This document shows positions 9,164 to 18,046 of a stretch of 64,000 nt of DNA, one piece after another. Made by a program: the position numbers and the translations under genes. Numbering within the stretch: position 1 is the stretch's first letter; every line of letters begins with the position of its first letter. This DNA is from Acidiflorens sp963841945 (lineage in GTDB: Bacteria; Acidobacteriota; Terriglobia; Terriglobales; Acidobacteriaceae): contig CAWJFC010000034.1 of NCBI GenBank assembly GCA_963841945.1, positions 124,001 to 188,000 of the forward strand, in the 5' to 3' direction. The notes under the pieces were generated by a model that worked only from the letters and a program-made list of their open reading frames with translations, was not told the DNA's origin and searched no databases.

Positions 9164-10075
9164 ATGTTGCACATGAATCTCGGTTCGACCAAGCTCATGG
9201 CACGGCTTATGTCCTGTGCGCTGCTGGCTGGGCCTTTCTTTGCGGCTGTTGCCGCTCATGCGGTTGATCAGGGTACGACCCAAACTCCACCGGTTCATCA
9301 CAAGACGCACAGGAAGGCTCTTCCGCCGCTGGTTCTTCCGCCTCTCCCTCCCGGGCCGCTCTCGCAAGTTCCCATGGATCAGTTGCCCGCGGCAGCTCCC
9401 AAGATTACCTATCAGAATGGATTGTTGAGTATCAGCGCCCAGAATGCGACTTTGGGAGATATTCTCCACGAGGTCCACAAACTTACGGGCGCAACAATTG
9501 ATGTTCCGCCGACGGGCGCGACGGAGCGGGTAGTGGTGCAACTTGGACCGGGAGCTCCGAGAGATGTGCTCGCCAGCCTGCTGAATGGTACCTCGTACAA
9601 CTATGTGGTGCTGGGTTCAGCCAGCGATCCGACGAGCATCTCCTCCGTGACGCTGACCCAAAGACCATCCGCTGGCGGAGCGGTGCAGACTGCCGTGAAT
9701 ACTCCACCGCCCGTGCAGACCGCGACGCCATTTCAGCAGCAGCCTCCTCTGGCAGCGACTCGAATGCTCCAGAATATGCGCCATGGGCCAGCCTTTGCGC
9801 AGGAACAGCCGCGTCCTGGCGCAGCTGCCGATGCTGATGACGATAGCTCCGACGACTCTGACGCCGACGATAAAGACGACGACTCCGATCAGGCCCAACC
9901 GCAGGCCCAGCCGCCCGGACAGATTCTCCAGCCCAATCCAAATCAAGCCGAGAATCAGGATGACGGAAATCAGCCCAATGCCGGACCCAAGACTCCCGAA
10001 CAAATCCTGCAGATGATCCGGGACCGGCAGCAGCCGGGCGCCCTACCGCCGCAACAACAGCCGCCGCAAGACTAG
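9164..10075 (+). CDS. Exported protein with STN/secretin-N-like domain and acidic tail
   Basis: A signal peptide (LMSCALLAGPFFAAVAAHA) is followed by a Pro-rich stretch. Next comes a domain of about 80 residues with the alpha/beta pattern of the short N-terminal domain of secretins and TonB receptors (LSISAQNATLGDILHEVHKL, then an LL-x-GT-x-Y segment). The C-terminal half is disordered, with an Asp/Ser-rich acidic run and a Gln/Pro-rich end. There is no secretin pore or TonB barrel, so it may be a periplasmic adaptor. ATG 9164 is chosen; an in-frame start at 9092 would put 24 non-signal residues in front. Confidence 0.65.
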   Translation: MLHMNLGSTKLMARLMSCALLAGPFFAAVAAHAVDQGTTQTPPVHHKTHRKALPPLVLPPLPPGPLSQVPMDQLPAAAPKITYQNGLLSISAQNATLGDILHEVHKLTGATIDVPPTGATERVVVQLGPGAPRDVLASLLNGTSYNYVVLGSASDPTSISSVTLTQRPSAGGAVQTAVNTPPPVQTATPFQQQPPLAATRMLQNMRHGPAFAQEQPRPGAAADADDDSSDDSDADDKDDDSDQAQPQAQPPGQILQPNPNQAENQDDGNQPNAGPKTPEQILQMIRDRQQPGALPPQQQPPQD

Positions 10076-10159
10076 GCTAAGAAAGCCACGCTAGTACCGA
10101 GATACGGCGAGCGCCTTCGTTGCAGCAAATAGTTTGGAGTGGAAAGTTTTCGTGCTTCT

Positions 10160-10336
10160 TCAGTCGCCGCTGGCCTCGCTCTGGCGCGGCACCAGGGGTC
10201 GAAGAAACTGCGCGGGCCTGGCGGGGTTCACTGCCGTCAAAAGCCCGGTAATTGCGTAGTAGGCTCCCAGAACTCCCAAACCAACGGATACGATTGCGGT
10301 GCTACTAACCAGAAAAGCCACAAAAAGTGCGTCCAC
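10160..10336 (-). CDS. Predicted small membrane protein (58 aa)
   Basis: A GTG-started frame on the minus strand encodes a hydrophobic segment (residues 2-37, one or two helices, AIVSVGLGVLGAYYAITGLL) followed by a Pro/Arg-rich polar tail. A weak Shine-Dalgarno (aaggg) lies about 10 nt upstream. It fills the 440-bp gap between the STN-domain gene and uvrA. The membrane-protein pattern is better than that of the overlapping plus-strand frame. Homology is unknown to me. Confidence 0.45.
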   Translation of the reverse strand: MDALFVAFLVSSTAIVSVGLGVLGAYYAITGLLTAVNPARPAQFLRPLVPRQSEASGD

Positions 10337-10515
10337 GATGAATTTGCCCTTATTCGCGGCTTTTATGGGTCTTTTGGCCGCAAATTTTTACTTTAGCCGC
10401 GTTTGACCCCACCCACTGTTTACAACTAGGATACGGAGTAGAGCTGCGTATTTTCACTCTCCAACATTTCTGGGGCCCCGTCCACGTTACGGAAGTCCAT
10501 AAGTGTCGTTGCTAA

Positions 10516-13407
10516 ATGGCCATCACCAAGATTTCGGTGCGCGGCGCGCGCCAGCACAATCTGAAGAACATTGACGTCGAGATTCCTCGCAACAGCTTGA
10601 CGGTCATCACCGGCCTGAGCGGGTCGGGCAAGTCTTCGCTTGCCTTCGATACGATCTATGCTGAGGGCCAGCGCCGCTACGTCGAAACCCTCTCTGCCTA
10701 CGCTCGTCAATTTCTTGATCAGATGGAGCGCCCCGACGTCGATTCGATTGACGGGCTGAGCCCGGCCATTTCTATCGAACAGAAAACCACCAGCCGCAGC
10801 CCGCGATCCACCGTCGGGACGATCACGGAAATCTACGACTATCTTCGGTTGCTTTATTCCTCGATCGGGTTGCCTCACTGCCCCAAATGCGGCAATCCCA
10901 TCACGCGCCAGTCCGCCGATCAGATCGTGCAGCGCGTGATGGCGCTTACACCCGACGATCGTGTGATGATCATGGCTCCCATCGTTCGCGGACGCAAAGG
11001 CGAGTTCAAAAAAGAGATGGAGAAGCTCGTCCAGCACGGCTTTACCCGCGCCCGCGTGGATGGCGAACTGGTCAGCCTGGAAGACGAGATTCAGCTCGAT
11101 AAGCGCAAGAACCACACGATTGAAGTGGTCATCGATCGGCTGCTCGTCAAACCCGGCATCGAGCACCGGCTCGATCTTTCTGTCTCGCTGGCCATGAAGC
11201 TGGGCGGCGGACTGGTTCTCGTGGCCGTCGTCAACGGCGAAGAAACGCTCTACTCGTCGATGCTCGCCTGTCCCGATTGCGGCATCAACGTGCCGCAGCT
11301 CGAGCCGCGCTCCTTCTCATTCAATAGCGCCTACGGAGCTTGCCCGGAGTGTCACGGCCTCGGCAGCCGGTTTGATTTCGATCCGGCGAAAATAATTGTC
11401 GATTGGTCGAAGCCGCTGCTTGACGGCGGGCTCGGGCCGGGTTCGGCGTCGCAGAATCTGATCCACGGTTTGCGGCTGGTGGCCGAGGCGTATGGCATCG
11501 ATCTCTCCACGCCCTTCGAAAAATTCCCCGAGAAGATTCAGAACCTCCTGCTCTACGGCGAAAACGTGCGCGGCGGCCGAACCGGCTTCATGGGCGTGAT
11601 CGGCCACCTTCGGCAGAATCTGGAAGGAACGACCTCTGAAGGCTATCGCGAATACCTGCTCGATTACATGTCGGCGACCGAGTGCCCTACCTGCCACGGC
11701 GCACGCCTGCGGCCCGAGAGCCTTGCCGTGAAAGTAAACGGCATGTCGATTTCCGAGTTCACCGATCTGCCGATCGCCCGCTCGTTGGAAACGGCGCGCA
11801 AAATCAAGCTGACCGGCCGCGACGAGACGATCGCCGGCCGTATCCTGCACGAGATCATCGAGCGACTCGAATTTTTGCATGCAGTCGGCCTGGGTTATCT
11901 GTCCTTGGGACGCTCCGCCGCCACGCTCTCCGGCGGCGAAGGACAACGCATTCGCCTCGCCACGCAGATCGGCTCGAAACTTCGCGGCGTGCTGTATGTG
12001 CTCGACGAGCCTTCCATCGGCCTGCACTCGCGCGACAACGGACGCTTGCTGGCAGCACTCGAGAACCTGCGCGATCTCGGAAACACCGTGCTCGTCGTCG
12101 AGCACGATGAAGAGACCATCCGGCGCGCCGATTACGTCATCGACCTTGGCCCTGGTGCTGGGCGTCACGGCGGCGCGCTCGTCGCCAGCGGCACTCCCCA
12201 GCAAATCATGGATGAGCCCGCGTCTCTGACCGGCGCGTACATTTCCGGACGCCAGAAAATTGCGATGTTGCCCGAGCGCCGCAGCCCGAACGGCAAAGCC
12301 ATTTCGATCCTAGGGGCACGTCAGAATAACCTGAGAAATCTCGACGTCGTTTTCCCGCTCGGCGTCATGACCGTGGTCACCGGCGTTTCGGGCTCCGGCA
12401 AATCGACGCTCGTTAATGACATTCTTTATCGAGCCCTCGCGCGTGAACTCTACCGGTCCCGCGAAGAGCCCGGCGCGCACAAATCGATCACCGGCAGCGA
12501 CCTCATCGACAAGGTCATTCGCATCGATCAATCGCCCATCGGCCGCACCCCGCGCTCGAATCCCGCGACTTACACGGGAATTTTTTCGCTCGTGCGCGAC
12601 ATCTTTGCGATGCTCCCCGAATCGCGTGAGCGCGGTTACAAGCCCGGCCGCTTTTCTTTCAACGTCTCCGGCGGACGCTGCGAGGCCTGCCAGGGTGAAG
12701 GCCAGCGCCGCATTGAAATGAATTTTCTGCCCGACGTCTACGTACAATGTGAGGTCTGCGGCGGACATCGATATAATCACGAAACGCTCTCGGTGCGCTA
12801 CAACGGATACTCCATCGCCGACCTGCTCGAGATGCCGGTCACGGACGTGCTTCAGATTCTGGAGAACATTCCGCAGGTCCGGCAAAAGCTGCAAACGCTG
12901 GTCGACGTTGGCCTCGGCTACATTCACCTCGGACAATCGGCGGTCACGCTCTCTGGAGGCGAGGCGCAGCGCATCAAACTGGCGCGTGAATTGAGCAAGC
13001 GGCAAACCGGAAAAACGCTCTACCTGCTCGACGAGCCAACCACCGGCCTGCACTTCGACGACGTGCGTAAACTGCTCGATGTCCTGCACCGCCTTACCGA
13101 TCTCGGCAACACGGTCATCATCATCGAGCACAACATGGACGTGATTCGCAGCGCCGACTGGATTCTCGATCTCGGCCCTGAGGGCGGCGAAGAAGGCGGA
13201 CGCATCGTCGCGCAAGGAACCCCGGAGCAGGTCGCGCGAATCAAAAAGTCATACACTGGCCAGGAACTGGCGGCATACTTCAACGGCTCGCAGCATGGTA
13301 CAGGCAACAACGTGTCTACAATGAATGGAAATGCAAAGAACGGCTCGCCCGCGAAAACACTCGCGAAGCAAGAATCTCCCGCAGCCGGCCGGCAGGAATC
13401 AGCGTGA
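10516..13407 (+). CDS. uvrA: Excinuclease ABC subunit A
   Basis: UvrA is the damage-recognition ATPase of nucleotide excision repair, working as a dimer that loads UvrB onto DNA. The 963-residue protein has two ABC ATPase modules with Walker A motifs GLSGSGKSS near the N-terminus and GVSGSGKST in the second half. Two ABC signatures (LSGGEGQRI, LSGGEAQRI) and Walker B segments (YVLDEPSIGLH, YLLDEPTTGLH) are present. Zinc-binding C-x2-C pairs include CPKCG, CPDCG...CPEC and CEAC...CEVC. Length and order are standard. The downstream CPBP gene overlaps its stop by 4 nt. Confidence 0.97.
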   Translation: MAITKISVRGARQHNLKNIDVEIPRNSLTVITGLSGSGKSSLAFDTIYAEGQRRYVETLSAYARQFLDQMERPDVDSIDGLSPAISIEQKTTSRSPRSTVGTITEIYDYLRLLYSSIGLPHCPKCGNPITRQSADQIVQRVMALTPDDRVMIMAPIVRGRKGEFKKEMEKLVQHGFTRARVDGELVSLEDEIQLDKRKNHTIEVVIDRLLVKPGIEHRLDLSVSLAMKLGGGLVLVAVVNGEETLYSSMLACPDCGINVPQLEPRSFSFNSAYGACPECHGLGSRFDFDPAKIIVDWSKPLLDGGLGPGSASQNLIHGLRLVAEAYGIDLSTPFEKFPEKIQNLLLYGENVRGGRTGFMGVIGHLRQNLEGTTSEGYREYLLDYMSATECPTCHGARLRPESLAVKVNGMSISEFTDLPIARSLETARKIKLTGRDETIAGRILHEIIERLEFLHAVGLGYLSLGRSAATLSGGEGQRIRLATQIGSKLRGVLYVLDEPSIGLHSRDNGRLLAALENLRDLGNTVLVVEHDEETIRRADYVIDLGPGAGRHGGALVASGTPQQIMDEPASLTGAYISGRQKIAMLPERRSPNGKAISILGARQNNLRNLDVVFPLGVMTVVTGVSGSGKSTLVNDILYRALARELYRSREEPGAHKSITGSDLIDKVIRIDQSPIGRTPRSNPATYTGIFSLVRDIFAMLPESRERGYKPGRFSFNVSGGRCEACQGEGQRRIEMNFLPDVYVQCEVCGGHRYNHETLSVRYNGYSIADLLEMPVTDVLQILENIPQVRQKLQTLVDVGLGYIHLGQSAVTLSGGEAQRIKLARELSKRQTGKTLYLLDEPTTGLHFDDVRKLLDVLHRLTDLGNTVIIIEHNMDVIRSADWILDLGPEGGEEGGRIVAQGTPEQVARIKKSYTGQELAAYFNGSQHGTGNNVSTMNGNAKNGSPAKTLAKQESPAAGRQESA

Positions 13408-14312
13408 ACGCCTTCCCTGAAGATCCAAATCCTGCCCCGGGATCGGAGCAGCGTGGACCGTGGGCGACCGGCCGCGACGGGGAACAAACCCCAGCGAATG
13501 CTGAATTATCGTCTTCGGGCGACACCGGGCTTGTTACGGCCGAGCGTCTTCTGTTAGCCGCGCCCCCCGCGACCGCATTTCCCGATCCTGCCTGGAACGT
13601 CTTTGATGTTCTGCGCCTCGCCGTGCTGACCATCGTTGCGCTCTTCGTGGGAGTGGCCGCCGTTCTGTTCGTCGCGCGATTCTGGATCTACCCGCACCTG
13701 CTCCTCGGCTCCATCGCGCGCATGCCTCTCATCATCGTCGCGGGCCAGGCGGTCGCATATCTGCTGGTGCTCTCTTATATGTATGTGCTCGTCGCGCGCG
13801 AGCGTCATCGTCCCGACTTTCTGGATGCGATTCATTGGAACTGGCCATCGGCCCCGGCGATCTATGCGCTCATAGGTGTCGTGCTTTCGATCACGCTGCA
13901 AATTCTAGCCAGCCGACTTCCCGTGCCCAAGAATCTACCCATTGACACATTTTTTCGCACTTCCGCGGAAGCATGGGCCCTCACAATTTTCGGCATCACA
14001 CTCGCTCCGCTGATGGAGGAGATGTTCTTTCGCGGTTTTCTTTACCCCGTCCTGGCGCGCGGAATCGGCATGGCTCCGGCAATTTTCATCACCGCTCTCG
14101 CCTTCGCCCTGCTGCACGGCTCGCAGCTCATGTTCTCGTGGGGACCTGTGTTGGTGATCTTTCTGGTAGGCATGGTTTTGACGATGATTCGGGCGTACAA
14201 GAATTCCGTGGCTGCCGGGCTGGTGGTCCACATCGCCTACAACACAACCATTTCAGTGCTGATGTTCGTTGGGACCGATGGCTTTCGCCATCTGGAAAAG
14301 CTGAATCAATAG
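13404..14312 (+). CDS. CPBP-family intramembrane metalloprotease
   Basis: After about 65 polar residues there are several membrane helices. The CPBP (CAAX protease / bacteriocin-processing) motifs are present: EExxxR (MEEMFFRGF), FALLHGS and a final HIAYN. Together these supply the Glu and His residues of the membrane-embedded active site. The substrates of most bacterial members are unknown. GTG 13404 overlaps the uvrA stop (GTGA), implying translational coupling to uvrA, although no functional link to DNA repair is established. Confidence 0.88.
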   Translation: MNAFPEDPNPAPGSEQRGPWATGRDGEQTPANAELSSSGDTGLVTAERLLLAAPPATAFPDPAWNVFDVLRLAVLTIVALFVGVAAVLFVARFWIYPHLLLGSIARMPLIIVAGQAVAYLLVLSYMYVLVARERHRPDFLDAIHWNWPSAPAIYALIGVVLSITLQILASRLPVPKNLPIDTFFRTSAEAWALTIFGITLAPLMEEMFFRGFLYPVLARGIGMAPAIFITALAFALLHGSQLMFSWGPVLVIFLVGMVLTMIRAYKNSVAAGLVVHIAYNTTISVLMFVGTDGFRHLEKLNQ

Positions 14313-14327
14313 AAAAGCAGCTCCACG

Positions 14328-14410
14328 CTCTCAGCTCCAAGCTCCAAGTGAGAACCTTCTATTGTGTTACCGCGCCAGCTTGCTTAGAACTTGGAGCTTG
14401 GAGCTGAGAG
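14328..14410. repeat. 21-bp perfect inverted repeat, 41-bp spacer
   Basis: The arms at 14328-14348 and 14390-14410 are exact reverse complements built from the internal repeat agctccaagctccaag. It lies between the CPBP gene and pyrE. There is no T-tract, so it is probably a palindromic intergenic repeat or transcript hairpin rather than a simple terminator. Confidence 0.75.
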
Positions 14411-14436
14411 CTGCCTTTCTGCTATCGTAGAAATCC

Positions 14437-15006
14437 ATGTCCACCTCACGCCAGGAACTTCTCGAAATGCTCGCTGCCAAATCATTTCGTCTCGGCGAGT
14501 TCAAACTCTCGTCCGGTTCCACCAGCGACTATTACATCGACTGCCGGACCACCACGCTCGACGCCCGCGGCAGCCAGCTTGTTGGCCAGGTTTTTCTCGA
14601 CGAGATCCGTGAGCAAGGCTGGGAACCGGCCGCCGTCGGCGGCTTAACCATGGGCGCCGATCCGATTGTCGTTGCGATTGCCGTAACCAGTGGCACGCTG
14701 CACGGCTTCCTCGTGCGCAAATCCGAGAAGCAGCACGGCACAGGCCAGCGCATCGAGGGCTTCCGCGAAATGGGCGCGCCGGTCGTGATTGTCGATGATG
14801 TCTGCACCACCGGGGCTTCGACCATTGACGCCATCGAAGCAGCACGCGCCTTCGGTTTCGAAGTCGTCGGCGCAATGTGCCTGGTCGAACGGCAGGATGC
14901 GCACGGACGGCCAAACGTCGAGAAAGCCGCCGCGCCTGCGCCCTTCATCTCCATCTTTACCGCGACCGACGTGAGAAAAGAGCACCTGGCCGCGAATAAC
15001 GGTTAG
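14437..15006 (+). CDS. pyrE: Orotate phosphoribosyltransferase
   Basis: This enzyme joins orotate to PRPP to give orotidine 5'-phosphate in pyrimidine synthesis. The PRPP-binding motif VVIVDDVCTTGAST sits at about residues 108-121. The N-terminal substrate loop FKLSSGSTSDYYIDCR and the KxExxHG-like loop (RKSEKQHGTG) are both present. The length of 189 aa is typical. It stands alone, with no other pyr gene nearby. Confidence 0.93.
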   Translation: MSTSRQELLEMLAAKSFRLGEFKLSSGSTSDYYIDCRTTTLDARGSQLVGQVFLDEIREQGWEPAAVGGLTMGADPIVVAIAVTSGTLHGFLVRKSEKQHGTGQRIEGFREMGAPVVIVDDVCTTGASTIDAIEAARAFGFEVVGAMCLVERQDAHGRPNVEKAAAPAPFISIFTATDVRKEHLAANNG

Positions 15007-15457
15007 CGTCGCCCAGTGAGAGCGGAGTGGTGTGTGTATGTATGCGTCAGTACGTACATCATCGGTCGATGGGAAGGAATTGCTTGACATAGCCGGGAAA
15101 TAAAATCATTCTTGAATCTGCGCACGTAAGATGCCTCTTTCGCGCCTTTTTAAAGACATAAGATCGCCTGTGTACGGCAGATACTCTTGTCCGCGGTGGG
15201 CAGTCCCAGAAGAAGAAAAACGGGAGCGCAAGGTGAGAAGAGAAGCTAAGTTCAATGTCCGCCGTACTTTAACTGTAACCCCAATGTTTGACGTACTTTG
15301 CAAAAATGGAACGGCTAACCCGCTGATTCTAATATACCGAGGGGGAGGGGGTAGGGGGTAGGGGGTACAGACCAGGCATATACCTGACAGAAACCCGGCA
15401 ACATCTGACGTCCTGCGCCGTGACTGAATCCCCAAGTCGTTCGAACCCACATACTCG
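15007..15457. other. Intergenic region without a convincing gene, G-quadruplex motif inside
   Basis: This is 450 bp between pyrE and the GNAT gene. A TTGACA hexamer occurs at 15083-15088, without a good -10 element at the right distance. A 76-codon plus-strand frame (15131-15361) has no family resemblance and runs into the G-rich tract, so I do not call it. The right part carries the G-run array listed separately. Confidence 0.6.
15341..15365 (+). other. Four runs of five G, potential G-quadruplex
   Basis: The plus strand has GGGGG four times, separated by A, TA and TA, at 15341-15345, 15347-15351, 15354-15358 and 15361-15365. Very short loops and five-tetrad runs predict an unusually stable G-quadruplex on the plus strand. 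It lies about 90 bp upstream of the GNAT start. Confidence 0.8.
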
Positions 15458-16063
15458 ATGATTCCCGACGGATTTACAGATCTCTCTCCCGGAAAAATCG
15501 CGTCGGTTGTGACCTACCTCGAAATGCGCGAGCCGCCCAGAGGGGCAGCAGTTTCACCGCCTGCCGTTTCGAAGAACAAGCTGCGCCTGCGGCTCGTGGA
15601 AACTCCCGGCCTTGCGTGGTATCGCGGTCTCTACCGGCGCGCCGGTTCACAATGGCTTTGGTTCAGTCGCCTTGAGATGACGGACGGGCAACTCTCCGCG
15701 GTATTGAACAGCCCGGCCAACGAATTGTTCGTAGCCGAGCATGACGGACGCGAAGTCGGCATGGCGGAACTCGACCGTTCACACCCACCGGACGTGGAGA
15801 TTACCTTCTTCGGACTATTTCCCGACGCAATCGGAAAGGGCCTGGGGCAGCCTCTTATGAGCGCTCTGCTCGATCGGGCATGGACACACTCGGCAGCCCG
15901 CGTCTGGTTGCACACCTGCAATCTCGACGCCCCGGCTGCGCTACCCTTCTATGTCAAATGCGGATTCCGTCCCTATAAGCAGGCGATTGAAGTAGCCGAC
16001 GATCCGCGTCTCCGTGGAATTTTACCGGAAGACGCCGCCCCGAGCGTTCCGATTATCCGTTAA
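15458..16063 (+). CDS. GNAT-family N-acetyltransferase
   Basis: The C-terminal 140 residues follow the GNAT fold: ELFVAEHDGREVGMAEL (beta 2-3), then ITFFGLFPDAIGKGLGQPLM with the acetyl-CoA pyrophosphate loop (R/Q-x-x-G-x-G/A type, here IGKGLG). The end LHTCNLDAPAALPFYVKCGF is the usual N-x-x-A-x-x-x-Y-x-x-x-G-F tail. The N-terminal 60 residues are extra. The acceptor substrate is unknown. The gene is 77 nt upstream of mtnA and may share its transcript. Confidence 0.85.
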   Translation: MIPDGFTDLSPGKIASVVTYLEMREPPRGAAVSPPAVSKNKLRLRLVETPGLAWYRGLYRRAGSQWLWFSRLEMTDGQLSAVLNSPANELFVAEHDGREVGMAELDRSHPPDVEITFFGLFPDAIGKGLGQPLMSALLDRAWTHSAARVWLHTCNLDAPAALPFYVKCGFRPYKQAIEVADDPRLRGILPEDAAPSVPIIR

Positions 16064-16097
16064 TCTAAAAGTTCAGACTGGTGGTTATCAGCCACCG

Positions 16098-16138
16098 TTT
16101 ATCAACTAACGACCAACGACGAAAGACCAACGACCAAC
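16098..16138 (-). repeat. GTCGTT-type intergenic repeat
   Basis: Just before mtnA the minus strand reads as degenerate copies of a 7-mer (gttggtc / gtcgtta). The same motif is arrayed at 21897-21931 and in shorter form near 58030. It appears to be a small dispersed repeat. Confidence 0.6.
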
Positions 16139-16140
16139 TC

Positions 16141-17184
16141 ATGATTCAGACTCTTGAATGGACCGACCGCGGCGTAGTCTTCATCGATCAGACCAAACTG
16201 CCCACCGAGGAAGTTTATGTCACCTGCACCTCCCACGAGCAGGTCGCGGACGTTATTCGCAACATGGTGGTGCGCGGGGCGCCCGCCATTGGCGTGGCTG
16301 CGGGCATGGGCATTGCGCTCGGGGTCAGGAATTCCAAAGCCGAAACCAGCGGTGACCTGAAAAAAGAATTCGATCAGATTTGTGAGGCGATTCGCCAGAC
16401 GCGTCCAACCGCGGTCAATCTTTTCTGGGCGATCCGCCGCATGCAGGACAAGTTCGAAACTCTGCGCGTCCGTCCGATTCCGCAAATCAAGCAGGCGCTG
16501 ATCGAAGAAGCGCAGCGCATGCACGCCGAAGACATCGCCGCCAACCGGGCCATGGGCCGCCACGGCGCGACGCTGATGCCGTCCAGCGGAGGTGTGCTGA
16601 CGCATTGCAACGCCGGAGCGCTCGCGACCGCCGGCTACGGCACAGCGCTCGGGGTGATTCGCGCGGCGGTCGAGCAGGGCAAAAAAATTCACGTCTACGC
16701 CGACGAGACGAGGCCGTTCCTGCAAGGCTCGCGGCTCACAGCATGGGAACTGATGAAAGACGGCATTCCGACGACGGTCATCGCCGACAACATGGCGGGC
16801 GCCATGATGAAGCAAGGGAAGATCGGAGCCATCGTAGTCGGAGCCGACCGCATCGCCGCAAACGGTGATGTTGCTAACAAGATTGGAACATACACGGTCG
16901 CAGTGCTAGCCAAAGAGCACGGCATTCCGTTCTACGTGGCCGCGCCCATTTCGACGGTTGATCTGGACACACCCGACGGCAGCAAAATTCCCATCGAACA
17001 ACGTAATCCGAAAGAAGTGACATACATCGCCGGAAAGCAAATGGTCCCCCACGGAGTCGAGATCGAGAATCCCGCCTTCGATGTAACGCCGGCAAAATAT
17101 GTTGCGGCTATCATCACCGAGAGAGGCATCGCCCGCGCTCCCTATGAGAAGACATTGCGCGAACTAGCGGGGAAAGCTTCTTAG
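16141..17184 (+). CDS. mtnA: S-methyl-5-thioribose-1-phosphate isomerase
   Basis: MtnA converts methylthioribose 1-phosphate to methylthioribulose 1-phosphate in the methionine salvage pathway. Family motifs are strong: VRGAPAIGVAAG near residue 45, LTHCNAGALATAG near 155, and GADRIAANGDVANKIGTY near 235 with the catalytic Asp. The length of 347 aa is standard. ATG 16141 (MIQTLEWTD) is chosen because family homology begins there; the upstream in-frame start at 16081 lies in repeat DNA. No other mtn gene is in the window. Confidence 0.95.
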   Translation: MIQTLEWTDRGVVFIDQTKLPTEEVYVTCTSHEQVADVIRNMVVRGAPAIGVAAGMGIALGVRNSKAETSGDLKKEFDQICEAIRQTRPTAVNLFWAIRRMQDKFETLRVRPIPQIKQALIEEAQRMHAEDIAANRAMGRHGATLMPSSGGVLTHCNAGALATAGYGTALGVIRAAVEQGKKIHVYADETRPFLQGSRLTAWELMKDGIPTTVIADNMAGAMMKQGKIGAIVVGADRIAANGDVANKIGTYTVAVLAKEHGIPFYVAAPISTVDLDTPDGSKIPIEQRNPKEVTYIAGKQMVPHGVEIENPAFDVTPAKYVAAIITERGIARAPYEKTLRELAGKAS

Positions 17185-17280
17185 AGATGCGCGCCGGTCG
17201 TGTCTCTTGCGCCGTGCCGGGGCCAGTGACCCGAGGCGATCCGCAACTGGTGCAAGCGCTGCGGGGCGCATCCAATACAG

Positions 17281-17949
17281 ATGCCAACCATCACTCAATC
17301 TGAGCTAACGTTCGAGAGCGGCGGCAAGCCCATTCGCCTCGACGCCTATCTTCCCGAAAGCACCGCTTCCCTGCCCGCTGTCATCGCGCTTCATGGCGCT
17401 GGTGGCGATGCCACGGGATCTGGAAAGTTCGCTTCGCTCCTCGCCGAGCAAGGCTTTGCGGTTTTTGTCCTGCATTATTTTGACCGCACCGGCACCGAGT
17501 ATGCCGACAAGCCCACCATCATTCGCAATTTTCCGATCTGGATGAAAACGCTTTGGGAGACGGTCACCTTCGTCGAAAAGCAGCCGGCGATCGATCGCGA
17601 GCGCATCGCGCTGCTTGGATTTTCGCTCGGCGCCTATCTATCGCTCGCAAATTCTTCCATCGACGGCCGCGTCAAAGCCGTCGTCGAATTCTTCGGCGGT
17701 CTGCCGCGCGAGATGAAGTTGTTTATGCGGCGTCTGTGCCCGACGCTCATCCTGCATGGCGAAGCCGATCCGACTGTCCCGGTCGAGGAGGCCTACAACC
17801 TGCAACGCTTGCTGGAAGAAAAAGGCATTCCGTATGAAATCAAAATTTATCCCGGCGAAGGGCATGGCTTCGAAGGCGAAATCTGGCGTGACGCTGGCTT
17901 GCGCACGCTGTACTTTCTTCAAAAACACCTTGCGGTGTCAGTCGGCTAG
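17281..17949 (+). CDS. Dienelactone hydrolase-like alpha/beta hydrolase
   Basis: The fold and motifs fit the dienelactone hydrolase family. There is an oxyanion segment (VIALHGAGGDATGSG) and a nucleophile elbow GFSLGAYLSL (the family often has Cys there, here Ser). The acid comes from LHGEADPTVP and the catalytic His from YPGEGHGF at the end. The length of 222 aa is typical. The substrate is unknown, and Ser in place of Cys points to a general esterase-like use. It follows mtnA by 96 nt. Confidence 0.85.
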   Translation: MPTITQSELTFESGGKPIRLDAYLPESTASLPAVIALHGAGGDATGSGKFASLLAEQGFAVFVLHYFDRTGTEYADKPTIIRNFPIWMKTLWETVTFVEKQPAIDRERIALLGFSLGAYLSLANSSIDGRVKAVVEFFGGLPREMKLFMRRLCPTLILHGEADPTVPVEEAYNLQRLLEEKGIPYEIKIYPGEGHGFEGEIWRDAGLRTLYFLQKHLAVSVG

Positions 17950-18046
17950 GCATTCAACAGCTCGCTGCGCGCAGGCGCGAATCTGGTCGTAGAAGATCAC
18001 TGAACTTTTCGCATCGGATTCCGTATCATTCTGTGGAGGTCTTGCC

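Noticed and set aside
10139..10396. 85-codon plus-strand frame
   Set aside because: Composition is not protein-like, and the opposite strand has a better membrane-protein frame (10160-10336).
11317..12204. Long minus-strand open frames inside uvrA (also 10426-11166 and 12310-13215)
   Set aside because: They mirror the codon pattern of uvrA, have no family features or ribosome-binding sites, and uvrA itself is beyond doubt.
15131..15361. 76-codon plus-strand frame in the pyrE-GNAT gap
   Set aside because: No recognisable family and it ends inside the G-run array; no good Shine-Dalgarno.
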